Source of the DNA: Winogradskyella litoriviva
GTDB lineage: Bacteria; Bacteroidota; Bacteroidia; Flavobacteriales; Flavobacteriaceae
Direction of reading: 5' to 3'
NCBI RefSeq assembly: GCF_013249065.1
Contig: NZ_JABRWQ010000003.1
Location: 1-64,000, forward strand
DNA length: 64,000 nt
The notes under the pieces were generated by a model. The model was not told where the DNA came from, did not search any database, and saw only the letters and a program-made list of their open reading frames with translations. Below, piece by piece: positions 43,802 to 52,492 of this stretch; positions within the stretch are counted from its first letter, which is position 1; every line of letters starts with the position of its first letter. Both the position numbers and the translations under genes were made by a program.

Positions 43802-45838
43802 TTAATTCACCGAAGGCAAATGACTATAATTTTTACTATAGTATAGCATTTGCTCAGCAAATGCATTTGGTTGTGTTACTTTGATTGCAGTAATCTCACC
43901 AGCATCATTAGTTTCTGGTACTAAGACTGGGTTTACAAAACCACTGTATGGTGGTGATGGAAATTGCTTATTGCGTTCTAAAACCTCAGCATGTAATGCT
44001 TGGTCTACTTTTACACCATATCCTTCAACTAAGGCTTCTACAGCTTCAAAATCACCTTCAGACTTAATACGTTGTGTTTCTCTTAATAATTGGCCAAAAA
44101 GTTCATGTAACTTTTCGTAATCGTTAATATTAAAATACGTTTTTCCGTCTCTTGTAATTTTCTCTATTACGTTATCTGCTTTTCCTTTTTCAAAAGCCCA
44201 AGCAGAAACCCATTGCCTGTTTCTCATATGCGCTTCTTCAACATCGTCTCCAAGATCTAAACGAATTAATTGTGTCATTAAACCGTTTCTAATGTAACCA
44301 TCGTAAGCTGCCATTCCAACCTTTCTCCAGTCTTCAACTAAGCCTAATTCTTGTAATTTAGAATCGTATAAATAGTATAAACCTACTAAATCAGCACGAC
44401 CTTCTTCTAAAGTAGAAGCGTAATTTTTTAATGTTTCTTTTGTTTCGCCAACTCCAGGGTTTAATTGCCCAGAAGCATGCCCAATTACTTCGTGTAATGC
44501 TGTGTGTAATTTATCTGCTAATTGTCCGTATTCTTCTTCTAATTGAAGCTCTTCTTCATCATTTACAAATTCTTTTAATCTTCCTGTTCCACCTGCATTA
44601 TTGTATGCATGGATAATATTACCCAAAGAAACTGATTTACTTCCTACGGCAGCTCTAATCCAGTTAGCATTTGGTAGGTTAACTCCTATTGGTGTACTCG
44701 GAGAAGAATCTCCTGCTTCACCTGCAACGTTTACTACTTTGTAAGTTACTCCAACTACATTTTTCTTTTTGTGCTCGTCCATTAAAGGTGAATTATCTTC
44801 AAACCACTGCGCGTTTCCAGATACCACAGCCATTTTTTTAGACATATCAAAATCATTGATTTGTACAACTGTTTCGTAAGACCCTCTATAACCCATTGGG
44901 TCGTTATACACTTCTATAAAGCTATTAATGTAATCAATGTTTCCCTCTGTTGCTGCTGTCCATGCCACGTTATAATCATCCCAAGTTTGTAAATCGCCTG
45001 TTTTATAATATTTAATTAGTAAACCTAATGCATCACCTTGTGCTTGGTTTTCTGCAACACCTTTTGCTTTTTCTAACCACATTACAACTTGGTCTATGGC
45101 AGAACCATAAAGACCTCCTGATTTATAAACACGTTCTTTTAAAACACCATCTTCTTTTACTAACTGAGAATTTAACCCATATGATAAAGGTTTCTTTGGG
45201 TCTGGTGATTTTTTAGTTTTATAGAAGTCAGCAACATCTTTATTTGTTACATCTGGACCATAAAAATTAACTGCAGATTCTAGCACGTTATCTACTCCTT
45301 TGGCTTGATTAACTTTTTTAGAATCCTTGTTGTTAAAAATAACGTCTAATGCTTCACCTTCTAATTTTGTATTGGTTGAAGCTAATATGTCATTAAAATA
45401 TTCTTTAGAAAATTCTGGTACTAACTTAGCATTAGAGTAGTGATGGTGTATTCCGTTACTAAACCAAACACGTTTTAAGTATGTTTCAAAATTTTTCCAA
45501 TCTGCTGTAGATTTATCGCCATTAAATTCTGTGTAAACATGCTCTAAAGCTTTTCTAATAGTTAGATTATGTCTATAGTTTTGATCCCACATTATATCTC
45601 TACCAGCAAGACCTGCTTCCGTTAAATAATATACCAATTTCTGTTCTTTTAGAGTTAAATTATCCCATCCTGGAATTTGATAACGCAACACTTTAATGTC
45701 TGCAAACTCTTCTACATTAAAACTAAAATCTTGCTCAACGGTTTCTACCATTTCAGCAACATCTGGCTTTGTTTCATTCTTACATGCCACAATTAATAAG
45801 GCAAAAAGGCAAATTTTAAATAATGATTTTATATTCAT
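43802..45838 (-). CDS. Dipeptidyl-peptidase III-like lipoprotein (family M49)
   Basis: 678 residues from ATG 45838; the upstream in-frame start at 45880 would precede the signal and lies across the promoter. Lipobox IVAC at about residue 18. Zinc peptidase motifs: HEVIGH near residue 449 (the HExxGH form) and EEGRADLVGLYYL near 479 (third ligand Glu). M49 enzymes remove dipeptides from the N-terminus of peptides. The lipoprotein form is membrane-anchored, unlike cytosolic DPP III. Divergent from the SRPBCC gene. Confidence 0.9.
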   Translation of the reverse strand: MNIKSLFKICLFALLIVACKNETKPDVAEMVETVEQDFSFNVEEFADIKVLRYQIPGWDNLTLKEQKLVYYLTEAGLAGRDIMWDQNYRHNLTIRKALEHVYTEFNGDKSTADWKNFETYLKRVWFSNGIHHHYSNAKLVPEFSKEYFNDILASTNTKLEGEALDVIFNNKDSKKVNQAKGVDNVLESAVNFYGPDVTNKDVADFYKTKKSPDPKKPLSYGLNSQLVKEDGVLKERVYKSGGLYGSAIDQVVMWLEKAKGVAENQAQGDALGLLIKYYKTGDLQTWDDYNVAWTAATEGNIDYINSFIEVYNDPMGYRGSYETVVQINDFDMSKKMAVVSGNAQWFEDNSPLMDEHKKKNVVGVTYKVVNVAGEAGDSSPSTPIGVNLPNANWIRAAVGSKSVSLGNIIHAYNNAGGTGRLKEFVNDEEELQLEEEYGQLADKLHTALHEVIGHASGQLNPGVGETKETLKNYASTLEEGRADLVGLYYLYDSKLQELGLVEDWRKVGMAAYDGYIRNGLMTQLIRLDLGDDVEEAHMRNRQWVSAWAFEKGKADNVIEKITRDGKTYFNINDYEKLHELFGQLLRETQRIKSEGDFEAVEALVEGYGVKVDQALHAEVLERNKQFPSPPYSGFVNPVLVPETNDAGEITAIKVTQPNAFAEQMLYYSKNYSHLPSVN

Positions 45839-45859
45839 GTTATTGTTTTTAGTTGAAAC

Positions 45860-45867
45860 CAAAGATA
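45860..45867 (-). promoter_or_regulatory. -7 element of the M49 gene
   Basis: TATCTTTG on the minus strand, exact match, 22 bases upstream of ATG 45838. It faces the divergent element at 45896-45903. Confidence 0.6.
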
Positions 45868-45895
45868 AGATTAATATCACATATCATAAAATGAC

Positions 45896-45903
45896 TATCT
45901 TTG
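45896..45903 (+). promoter_or_regulatory. -7 element of the SRPBCC gene
   Basis: TATCTTTG on the plus strand, exact match, 25 bases upstream of the ATG at 45928. Confidence 0.6.
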
Positions 45904-45927
45904 ATAAACACAAAATAATTCTCGAAG

Positions 45928-46956
45928 ATGAAAGCTATTAAATACATACTATTCTTATTACTCATCCTTATTATTGGATTATCAATTTATGTAGCCGTGC
46001 AACCCAACGATTATAAGTTTAGTAGAAATCGAATCATTGAAGCTCCCGTAAGTATCATTTATAATAAGGTTAATGATTTTAAACAATGGCCAGAATTCTC
46101 TCCTTGGTTAGAGCAAGACAAAGAAGCTACGCTAACTTATTCTGATAATTCCGTTGGAAAAGGTTCTAGCTATAGCTGGAATGGAGCGGTTTTAGGAGAA
46201 GGCTCTATGACAACTCTAAATACAGATGTTAATTCTTTAATTAACCAAAAAATTGAATTTATAAAACCTTTTGAAGCTAATGCAGATATTGACTGGACTT
46301 TTGAACCTTCTGGTAAAGACACTAAAGTTACGTGGCAAATGAAAGGCAAGTTAGATTTTGTAACTAAAATTTTTACAATGTTTTCTGGTTCTATTGAATC
46401 TAATACAGGACCAGATTTCGAAAGAGGATTATTTAAATTAGATAGTGTTGTACAAGCAGAAATGAAAGTTTACAGCATAAAGACAGAAGGTATAACACAA
46501 CACAGTGGTGGTTATTATTTATATACCACAAAGTCATGTAAATTCAGTGATTTTGAAAAAAACATGACAGCAATGCTACCTAAGGTTGGTGCTTATGCGA
46601 TGACACATAATGTAACAATGGCAGGACCTCCTTTTATTCTATATCACAAATGGGACGAAGAAAATGACACGGTAATGTTTTCTACTTGTGTGCCAACAAA
46701 CTCTAAAGTAACGACTGATGAAGAAGAGATTTTAACTGGTAAACTAGACTCTTTTAAAGCTGTAAAAACTGTATTAACAGGAAATTATTCTAATTTAAAA
46801 GAAGCATGGGAAACTACCATGAAATATATTGCTGACAATAATTTAGAAATGGTTGAAACTGGCTCTATGCTCGAAACGTATTTAACCGATCCAATGAGCG
46901 AATTGAATCCTGCAAAATGGGTTACTGAGATTTATGTTGAAGTAAAGGAAGAATAA
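45928..46956 (+). CDS. SRPBCC-domain and GyrI-like effector-binding protein, membrane-anchored
   Basis: 342 residues. One N-terminal transmembrane helix (AIKYILFLLLILIIGLSIYVA), then an SRPBCC/polyketide-cyclase-type hydrophobic-cavity domain at about 35-180 (IEAPVSIIYNKVNDFKQWPEFSPW). The second part (185-340) resembles the GyrI-like/AraC effector-binding fold (HSGGYYLYT, PPFILYHKW, KAVKTVLTGNYSNL). The pairing is common in Bacteroidota and the ligand is unknown. It faces the periplasm if the helix is a signal anchor. Confidence 0.85.
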   Translation: MKAIKYILFLLLILIIGLSIYVAVQPNDYKFSRNRIIEAPVSIIYNKVNDFKQWPEFSPWLEQDKEATLTYSDNSVGKGSSYSWNGAVLGEGSMTTLNTDVNSLINQKIEFIKPFEANADIDWTFEPSGKDTKVTWQMKGKLDFVTKIFTMFSGSIESNTGPDFERGLFKLDSVVQAEMKVYSIKTEGITQHSGGYYLYTTKSCKFSDFEKNMTAMLPKVGAYAMTHNVTMAGPPFILYHKWDEENDTVMFSTCVPTNSKVTTDEEEILTGKLDSFKAVKTVLTGNYSNLKEAWETTMKYIADNNLEMVETGSMLETYLTDPMSELNPAKWVTEIYVEVKEE

Positions 46957-47033
46957 ACATCTAGCTAAGCAGCATAGACTCAAAGCTTAAAATACCTATA
47001 GACTAACAACAATCTAACGACTTAACAAAAACA

Positions 47034-47399
47034 TTGAAACAAATAATACTCGTATTTCTTGGTGGTGGATTTGGAAGTGCCTTACGTTTTATCATCGGAA
47101 AATGGCTTAATAATTCTGAAAACGGAATTCCATACGGCACTTTTTTAGCTAATATTTTAGGTAGCTTACTAATAGGTGTAATACTTGGACTTGCTGCAAA
47201 GAATGAAACGTTATCTCAAAGTCAAACATTACTCTTAGCTACTGGCTTTTGTGGAGGTTTTACAACCTTTTCAACTTTTGCTTATGAAAACCATATGTTT
47301 TTAAAATCCGGAGATTTTATGAGTTTTGCTATTTACACTATTGCCAGTTTTGTCGTAGGATTTTTAGCTGTTTTCGCAGGCATGTATCTTGCAAAATGA
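47034..47399 (+). CDS. crcB: Fluoride efflux channel CrcB/Fluc
   Basis: 121 residues, four transmembrane helices, dual-topology dimer that expels fluoride. GGGFGSALRF at the start, GTFLANILGS, and GFCGGFTTFSTFAYE with the conserved channel Phe/Thr residues. The start is TTG at 47034. No fluoride riboswitch is visible in the 77 bases upstream. Confidence 0.95.
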   Translation: MKQIILVFLGGGFGSALRFIIGKWLNNSENGIPYGTFLANILGSLLIGVILGLAAKNETLSQSQTLLLATGFCGGFTTFSTFAYENHMFLKSGDFMSFAIYTIASFVVGFLAVFAGMYLAK

Positions 47400-47448
47400 T
47401 TATAAGAAAATAACAAACCCAAAATAAGTTAAACTTAATTACTAAAAC

Positions 47449-48048
47449 CTATTTTTTAAAAGCCTTCACTCCGGCTTTAATTTCTGTTGCTAAATAATTT
47501 TCGCTAGGCACAATAGGACAAGAATATTTCTCATTATAAGCACAATACGGATTATAAGCTGTATTAAAATCTATAATTAGCGTATCGCCTTCGGGAATTC
47601 TTGCTTCTGTGTAACGTCCTCCTGCATAACTTCCGTTGCCGTTTGTGTTATCTAAAAAAGGAAGAAACAAATAATCCTCGTAACCTTCTTTATCCATTAA
47701 GCCAAGATTCTGATAAATATTAAGACTGTACTCTTCTCCTTTTAATGTAAACGTTACAACGGCATACTGTACGTATTCTGGTCGTCTTTCTGTAGTGGTT
47801 TTCATTTTAAAAGGCGTTGCATCTGGTGTCCTTTTAAAAGTGGCTTTAACAACATATGCAGAATCGAATTTATAGAAATCTAAGCCTTCAAATTTCTTTA
47901 GGTCTTTTTCTTTTAATGGTGATTTTGTAGCGTCTTTAAAATCTGCATTCATCTCTTTTTGCCATTCCGTTTCTCCGTTTAAAACTTTCTTTTCTTGAGC
48001 ACAACTCAACGAAAAAACCATTAAAAAAAGTAGTGTTAAATTCTTCAT
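47449..48048 (-). CDS. DUF1684 lipoprotein
   Basis: 199 residues. Lipobox LSCA with Cys at about residue 16. The DUF1684 body: a compact region with TPFKMKTTTERRPEYVQYAVVTFTLKGEEYSLNIYQN, YLFLPFLDNTNGNGSYAGGRY, DFNTAYNPYCAYNEKYSCPIVPSEN. The Cys pair in the last segment (PYCAY, YSCPI) may be a disulphide or metal site. Function unknown. Promoter TATTTTTG at 48068-48075 (minus). Confidence 0.85.
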   Translation of the reverse strand: MKNLTLLFLMVFSLSCAQEKKVLNGETEWQKEMNADFKDATKSPLKEKDLKKFEGLDFYKFDSAYVVKATFKRTPDATPFKMKTTTERRPEYVQYAVVTFTLKGEEYSLNIYQNLGLMDKEGYEDYLFLPFLDNTNGNGSYAGGRYTEARIPEGDTLIIDFNTAYNPYCAYNEKYSCPIVPSENYLATEIKAGVKAFKK

Positions 48049-48067
48049 CTTAAATTATTTTGGATTT

Positions 48068-48075
48068 CAAAAATA
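48068..48075 (-). promoter_or_regulatory. -7 element of the DUF1684 gene
   Basis: TATTTTTG on the minus strand, exact TAnnTTTG match 20 bases upstream of the ATG at 48048. Confidence 0.55.
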
Positions 48076-48095
48076 CAACATATCAAAAAAAATTG

Positions 48096-48103
48096 TAGCT
48101 TTG
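48096..48103 (+). promoter_or_regulatory. -7 element of the MFS leader
   Basis: TAGCTTTG on the plus strand, exact match. It would start a leader of about 175 bases before the ATG of the MFS gene. Confidence 0.55.
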
Positions 48104-48126
48104 AATCAGTAATTAAAATAAAAATA

Positions 48127-48204
48127 ATGTTTAATACAATTAGATATACAAAGCAAACCTGTGTGATTTCTTCGGAAATTGTCTGGACGCATTATCTATT
48201 GTAA
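48127..48204 (+). CDS. Putative leader peptide, 25 residues
   Basis: Starts MFNTIRYTKQ and ends VWTHYLL, then TAA. Its 3' half overlaps the UUCG hairpin and the candidate antiterminator arm. No Shine-Dalgarno is visible. It is supported only by its position between a promoter and a terminator. Confidence 0.3.
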   Translation: MFNTIRYTKQTCVISSEIVWTHYLL

Positions 48205-48234
48205 CTATTCTCATATACCATATTAACAATATTT

Positions 48235-48262
48235 AAAAGTCCGACGATAACGTCGGACTTTT
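48235..48262 (+). terminator. Intrinsic terminator inside the MFS leader
   Basis: Perfect 12-bp stem (AAAAGTCCGACG / CGTCGGACTTTT), 4-base loop ATAA, followed by T-run. It lies 23 bases before the ATG of the MFS gene, with no plus-strand gene upstream for it to terminate. Confidence 0.85.
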
Positions 48263-48284
48263 TTATTTTATACCAACCACCAAA

Positions 48285-49496
48285 ATGAAAACATTATATA
48301 ACAACTACATCAATAACTTTAAAGGACTATCAAAAGAAATTTGGTGGCTCGCTCTAATTACACTAATAAACAGAGCAGGTACCATGGTTATACCGTTTTT
48401 GTCTAAATATCTAAAAGAGAATTTAGAATTTTCAATATCCGATGCTGGTACAATTTTAATGTTCTTTGGCATTGGCTCATTTATTGGCTCTTGGTTAGGC
48501 GGAAAATTAACAGATAAAATTGGCTTTTATAAAGTGATGTTTTACAGTTTACTTTTAACTGGCATTGGCTTCATTATCTTACAATACATCACATCTTTTT
48601 GGGGTTTATGCATAGGTATTTTAGTTTTAATGAGTGTTGCTGACACGTTTAGGCCTGCTCTATTTGTTTCATTAAAAACTTATAGTCAACCTAAAAACAG
48701 AACACGCTCACTTACTTTACTCAGATTAGCCATAAATCTTGGTATGGCATTTGGGCCAATGCTAGCAGGTTTTATAATTAGTATAGATGGTTATTCTCTA
48801 TTATTTTGGATAGATGGTATCACTTGTATTTCAGCAATTTTACTATTTAAGTACTTAATAAAGGAAACAGTTATAAAAGTTACAGACGAAGAAAAAGCAA
48901 TTAATAAACAGAATAAAAATGCTGCTATAAAAGATAAATCGTTTTTAATATTTTTTGTTATTAGTTTTTTAATTGCATTGTCGTTTTTTCAACTTATTAC
49001 ATCCATACCAATTTATCATTATGATGAATTCTGCTTAACAGAATTTGAAACAGGTATAATTATGTTTATAAACGGTGCACTCATTGTAATTTTTGAAATG
49101 CCTCTCATTGCCTTATTAGAAACAAAAAGCATTTCTCACGTTAAACTTATTTTAATTAGCGCAATCCTATTTGCTCTTAGTTATTTTGTTTTATTATTTA
49201 ACATTTGGGTTGGTATTCTTGTTGTAAATATCATCTTGTTAACTTTTGCAGAAATGATAGGTTTTCCATATACTAATGCTTTCGCTTTAAGCAGAGCCAA
49301 AAAAGGAAGCGAAGGGAGCTATATGGCATTATACACCATGTCTTTTGCTTTAGCCTTTATAGTTGGACCTAAAATAGGTATGGATATTATTGATAATTAT
49401 GGCTACCGAATAAACTGGATAATTACAGGCACATACAGTTTATTAGCTGTTGTACTTTGCTTTTGGCTACAAAAACGAATAAAAAATAATCTATAA
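48285..49496 (+). CDS. MFS transporter, drug-exporter type
   Basis: 403 residues with twelve transmembrane helices and the MFS signature GGKLTDKIGFYKVM between helices 2 and 3. The MdtH/YceL-like branch with LTLLRLAINLGMAFGPMLAG fits a multidrug or metabolite exporter; the substrate is unknown. First gene of the MFS-VOC-ypdA unit. The stop TAA shares its last A with the next ATG (TAATG, 1-base overlap). Confidence 0.88.
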   Translation: MKTLYNNYINNFKGLSKEIWWLALITLINRAGTMVIPFLSKYLKENLEFSISDAGTILMFFGIGSFIGSWLGGKLTDKIGFYKVMFYSLLLTGIGFIILQYITSFWGLCIGILVLMSVADTFRPALFVSLKTYSQPKNRTRSLTLLRLAINLGMAFGPMLAGFIISIDGYSLLFWIDGITCISAILLFKYLIKETVIKVTDEEKAINKQNKNAAIKDKSFLIFFVISFLIALSFFQLITSIPIYHYDEFCLTEFETGIIMFINGALIVIFEMPLIALLETKSISHVKLILISAILFALSYFVLLFNIWVGILVVNIILLTFAEMIGFPYTNAFALSRAKKGSEGSYMALYTMSFALAFIVGPKIGMDIIDNYGYRINWIITGTYSLLAVVLCFWLQKRIKNNL

Positions 49497-49873
49497 TGAA
49501 TTTAAACCAAATTACTATTTCATCCTTGGACACTAGAAAATCCGTAAGATTTTATAAAAAATTGGGACTAAAACTTATTGTTGATGCTTTACCACGATAC
49601 GCACGTTTTGAATGTCCTGATGGAGACACTACGTTTTCAATACATCAAACTGAAGATTTAATTATTAATAAAGGAGTTACACTCTATTTTGAAGTTAAAA
49701 ATCTTTCTAAAACCGTTTCAGACCTTCAACAAAAAGGTATTATTTTTAATTCTGAAATTTTAGAACAATCTTGGCTTTGGCAAGAAGTGCATTTAAAAGA
49801 TCCAGATGGAAATCCAATAATCATTTATCACGCAGGAAAAAACAGAAAAAGCCCACCTTGGCGAATCAATTAA
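49496..49873 (+). CDS. VOC-superfamily (glyoxalase/bleomycin-resistance) protein
   Basis: 125 residues. Two beta-alpha-beta-beta-beta modules: ITISSLDTRKSVRFYKKLGLKLIVD and YFEVKNLSKTVSDLQQKGIIF, with the C-terminal WQEVHLKDPDGNPIIIYHAG that is typical of the family. Potential metal ligands are His and Glu in the HLKDPDGN segment. The reaction is unknown. Translationally coupled to the MFS gene. Confidence 0.88.
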   Translation: MNLNQITISSLDTRKSVRFYKKLGLKLIVDALPRYARFECPDGDTTFSIHQTEDLIINKGVTLYFEVKNLSKTVSDLQQKGIIFNSEILEQSWLWQEVHLKDPDGNPIIIYHAGKNRKSPPWRIN

Positions 49874-49882
49874 AACTAAAAA

Positions 49883-50857
49883 ATGAAAACTGAACATAAA
49901 GACGTAATAATTATAGGTGCAGGACCAATAGGTATTGCCTGTGCATTAGAATGTAAAAAGCGTAATTGGAATTATACTGTAATTGAAAAAGGCGCCTTAA
50001 CCAATTCCTTATTTAATTACCCTATAAATATGACGTTTTTTTCAACCTCAGAAAAATTAGAAATTGATGATATTCCGTTTATTAGCAATAACCCAAAGCC
50101 TACCAGAAGCGAAGCTTTAGAATACTATAGACGCGTTACAACTTCAAATCAATTACACATTAATTTATTTGAAGAAGTACAGACGATTAAAAAAACAAGC
50201 AAAGGATTTACTGTGAATTCAGATAAACGTAACTATCAAACAAAAAAAGTAATTATTGCTACAGGGTTTTATGACATACCAAATTTGCTAAATATTCCTG
50301 GTGAAAGCTTACCAAAAGTACGTCATTATTATAAAGAAGCACATCCTTACACCTTACAAAATATAGCCATTGTTGGTGCTAGTAATTCTTCGGTAGATGC
50401 TGCTTTAGAAATTTACAGAAAAGGCGGTAATGTCACTATGATTATAAGAGGAGAAGCAATTGGAGAACGTGTAAAGTATTGGGTTCGTCCAGATATTATA
50501 AATCGAATAAAAGAAGGTAGTATTAACGCGTATTTTAATGCTGAAATCACAGAAATTAAACCTAGTGAGATTATAGTAAAAACTTCGGGTAATGAAATCA
50601 CTATTCCAAATGATTTTGTAATTGCTTTAACAGGTTATAGACCAAATTTTCAGTTCTTAGAAAAAGCTGGACTTGAATTTTCCCAAGACGGAAAACAAAT
50701 TCCTGTTTATAATTCAGACACCATGGAATCTAATGTTGAAGGTATTTATCTGGCTGGTGTTATTTGTGGTGGATTAGAAACCCATAAATGGTTTATAGAA
50801 AACTCTAGGATTCATGCCAAAATAATTTCAGATCATATTGAAAACAACCTAATCTAA
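49883..50857 (+). CDS. ypdA: YpdA-family flavoprotein disulfide reductase (bacillithiol reductase-like)
   Basis: 324 residues with two Rossmann motifs, FAD site IIGAGPIGIACALE at 10-23 and NADPH site AIVGASNSSVDAALE near 155. TFFSTSEKLEIDDIPF is the YpdA hallmark; there is no CxxC, as expected for this family. YpdA (Bdr) reduces bacillithiol disulfide in Firmicutes; bacillithiol is also made by many Bacteroidota, so the same role is plausible. It is followed directly by the convergent Lrp gene, with no gap between the stop codons. Confidence 0.9.
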   Translation: MKTEHKDVIIIGAGPIGIACALECKKRNWNYTVIEKGALTNSLFNYPINMTFFSTSEKLEIDDIPFISNNPKPTRSEALEYYRRVTTSNQLHINLFEEVQTIKKTSKGFTVNSDKRNYQTKKVIIATGFYDIPNLLNIPGESLPKVRHYYKEAHPYTLQNIAIVGASNSSVDAALEIYRKGGNVTMIIRGEAIGERVKYWVRPDIINRIKEGSINAYFNAEITEIKPSEIIVKTSGNEITIPNDFVIALTGYRPNFQFLEKAGLEFSQDGKQIPVYNSDTMESNVEGIYLAGVICGGLETHKWFIENSRIHAKIISDHIENNLI

Positions 50858-51301
50858 TTATTTTAAAGGTTTTACCTCACTGTATTTAATAACATGAGAC
50901 AATACAATTTGAGTCTTTGTTTCTCCAAAAATTATTAATTGGTCAATAAAGGTTTGAAGATGACGTTGGTTTTTTAAAACCACTTCCATAACTATGTTTT
51001 CATTACCTGTAATTCTATAACAATTTACTACTTCATCATAAGTTTTTACCTTTTCTAAAAAGGGCTTTAACATGCCCATAAAAGCACTTAGTGTAATGAG
51101 CGCTTTAAACTGATAACCAACCTCTAAAGGTGATACAAAGGTGGTATAACCCTGAATGATTTCTGCATCTTCTAACTTCTTTATTCGCTCAGAAACTGCT
51201 GGAGAGGTAACACCAACACGCCTACCAATCTCTGCATTAGACATTCGCGCATTTTCTTGAAGACACTTTAAAATCTTCCAATTTAGCTCATCTACTATCA
51301 T
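50858..51301 (-). CDS. Lrp/AsnC-family transcriptional regulator
   Basis: 147 residues. N-terminal winged helix (LNWKILKCLQENARMSNAEIGRRVGVTSPAVSERIKKLE) and a C-terminal RAM/ACT-like ligand domain (VNCYRITGNENIVMEVVLKNQ). Effectors are usually amino acids or small metabolites. It is convergent with and abuts ypdA, so it may regulate the MFS-VOC-ypdA unit, but the operator was not located. Confidence 0.93.
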   Translation of the reverse strand: MIVDELNWKILKCLQENARMSNAEIGRRVGVTSPAVSERIKKLEDAEIIQGYTTFVSPLEVGYQFKALITLSAFMGMLKPFLEKVKTYDEVVNCYRITGNENIVMEVVLKNQRHLQTFIDQLIIFGETKTQIVLSHVIKYSEVKPLK

Positions 51302-51419
51302 TTTTAATTATAAAGCTATAAATAATATAATTATTAAAGCAAATATACAGTTTTACTTTAATAATTAAAGTTAGCTTTAAAATTTAGTGCTTAATTTCGT
51401 GTGTATTGCTATTACAACT

Positions 51420-51815
51420 ATGAGTTACAACTTACCATCACATTTTTCTTATTTGCCTGTATATCAAAAGGCAATGGATATTATTGTGCTTTCTCGTAGC
51501 ATCTCAACATATTTAATACAAGACCTATCGTATTTAAATGCAGACGGATCAGAGAATAATAGTATTTATTTCACTGGTGACATTATACAACAATCCACCT
51601 GTCTTGCACCACAAATTATAAATGCAGAACAAGAACCTTGTTCTGATAAAAAAAATAAGCATTTAGAAAGATTAGACCGTTTAACAACAAAATTGTACAG
51701 TAATTGTAGACGCTTAGAAAAATCAAATAGTAATGGTAGAGATTACTTACCTATTTTACGTGGTGAATTAAAAAAGTTTAGAAAGCTGAAGCATCACTGG
51801 ATGATGACATTGTAA
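51420..51815 (+). CDS. Hypothetical helical protein
   Basis: 131 residues from ATG 51420; the in-frame extension from 51387 is less likely because the MSYNLPSHFSYLPVYQKA segment looks like a natural N-terminus. The repeated pattern of long amphipathic helices, ending in RGELKKFRKLKHHW, suggests a four-helix bundle, perhaps related to the 23S rRNA-IVP-like four-helix family. A near-match promoter (TAATTTCG, 51392-51399) is upstream. Function unknown. Confidence 0.6.
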   Translation: MSYNLPSHFSYLPVYQKAMDIIVLSRSISTYLIQDLSYLNADGSENNSIYFTGDIIQQSTCLAPQIINAEQEPCSDKKNKHLERLDRLTTKLYSNCRRLEKSNSNGRDYLPILRGELKKFRKLKHHWMMTL

Positions 51816-51819
51816 ACTA

Positions 51820-52434
51820 TTATTTCTGCTTTACCAATTGTGCATTACTCATAAATGAATTCTGGTAGTTCTTAATTTTAGAATTTAATTCATCTGCAAT
51901 AATTACAAACTGACATTTAGTAAGACTTTCAGATAACCTTAATATATGATTATAACCATTATTTCTTGCTAAAAAATCAGCATCTTCTATAGCAAAAAGT
52001 TGAATCTCTCCTAAATGAATACCATTTAAAAAATAAAGCTTACTTAATCTAGAAGGCGTAGCGATAACAATATCTTGTCCGTAATACACTTCTGTTTTCT
52101 GCTTTTCAATATCATACTCATCGTAAAGCGCATAGACTCTTAAATCTGTAGGATACGTAAACTTTTCAAACTCTTCTTTTAAATTTAGGGCATCTTGCTT
52201 ATCGTTAACAACAATTATAGCTCTTGGTGAATCTTCAAAAGCGGCTGCTTTTAATTTATGAATCGTCGCTATAATCAATGCTGTAGTTTTCCCTTGGCCT
52301 TTTGGCGCTATTATATACGCGTTTGAGCCACCTTTTAAAACAGGTAATACTTTTTTCTGAAATGCATTTGAAGTTTCAAAACCTGCATTTTCTAAAGATT
52401 CTTTTAATAAAGGGTGTAGTTTTTTGAAAGACAT
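51820..52434 (-). CDS. Single-domain DEAD-box-like protein with degenerate motifs
   Basis: 204 residues, only the first RecA domain of a DEAD-box helicase. Q-motif region FETSNAFQKKVLP at 19-31, Walker A APKGQGKTT at 43-51, TPSRL at 126-130 (motif Ib), and IEDAD at 149-153 where helicases have DEAD. The second RecA domain is absent and there is no room for it, since the next gene ends 4 bases away. It may bind RNA or ATP but is unlikely to unwind. Downstream of the SigZ gene in the same direction. Confidence 0.75.
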   Translation of the reverse strand: MSFKKLHPLLKESLENAGFETSNAFQKKVLPVLKGGSNAYIIAPKGQGKTTALIIATIHKLKAAAFEDSPRAIIVVNDKQDALNLKEEFEKFTYPTDLRVYALYDEYDIEKQKTEVYYGQDIVIATPSRLSKLYFLNGIHLGEIQLFAIEDADFLARNNGYNHILRLSESLTKCQFVIIADELNSKIKNYQNSFMSNAQLVKQK

Positions 52435-52492
52435 GGTACTGAATATAAAATAGCCTGATTAATAATTTAAGCTTGAAGCTTCAAAGATAGTA

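Larger units (their letters stand above)
48110..48265 (+). ncRNA. Candidate attenuator leader or small RNA upstream of the MFS gene
   Basis: The predicted transcript holds a 25-codon ORF (48127-48204), a hairpin with a C(UUCG)G tetraloop (48165-48180), and an intrinsic terminator (48235-48262). GTCTGGAC (48181-48188) can pair with GTCCGAC in the terminator's left arm (48239-48245) with one bulge. It may regulate the MFS operon or be an independent sRNA. Confidence 0.5.

Noticed and set aside
45696..45941. 81-codon plus-strand ORF
   Set aside because: Antisense to the M49 peptidase start and across its promoter; overlaps the SRPBCC start.
46957..47033. Fluoride riboswitch upstream of crcB
   Set aside because: The 77 bases lack the conserved riboswitch core; the gene seems to have no such leader.
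51816..51819. Remnant of a second helicase domain after the DEAD-box-like gene
   Set aside because: Only 4 bases separate the stop from the convergent gene, so no broken second domain exists.
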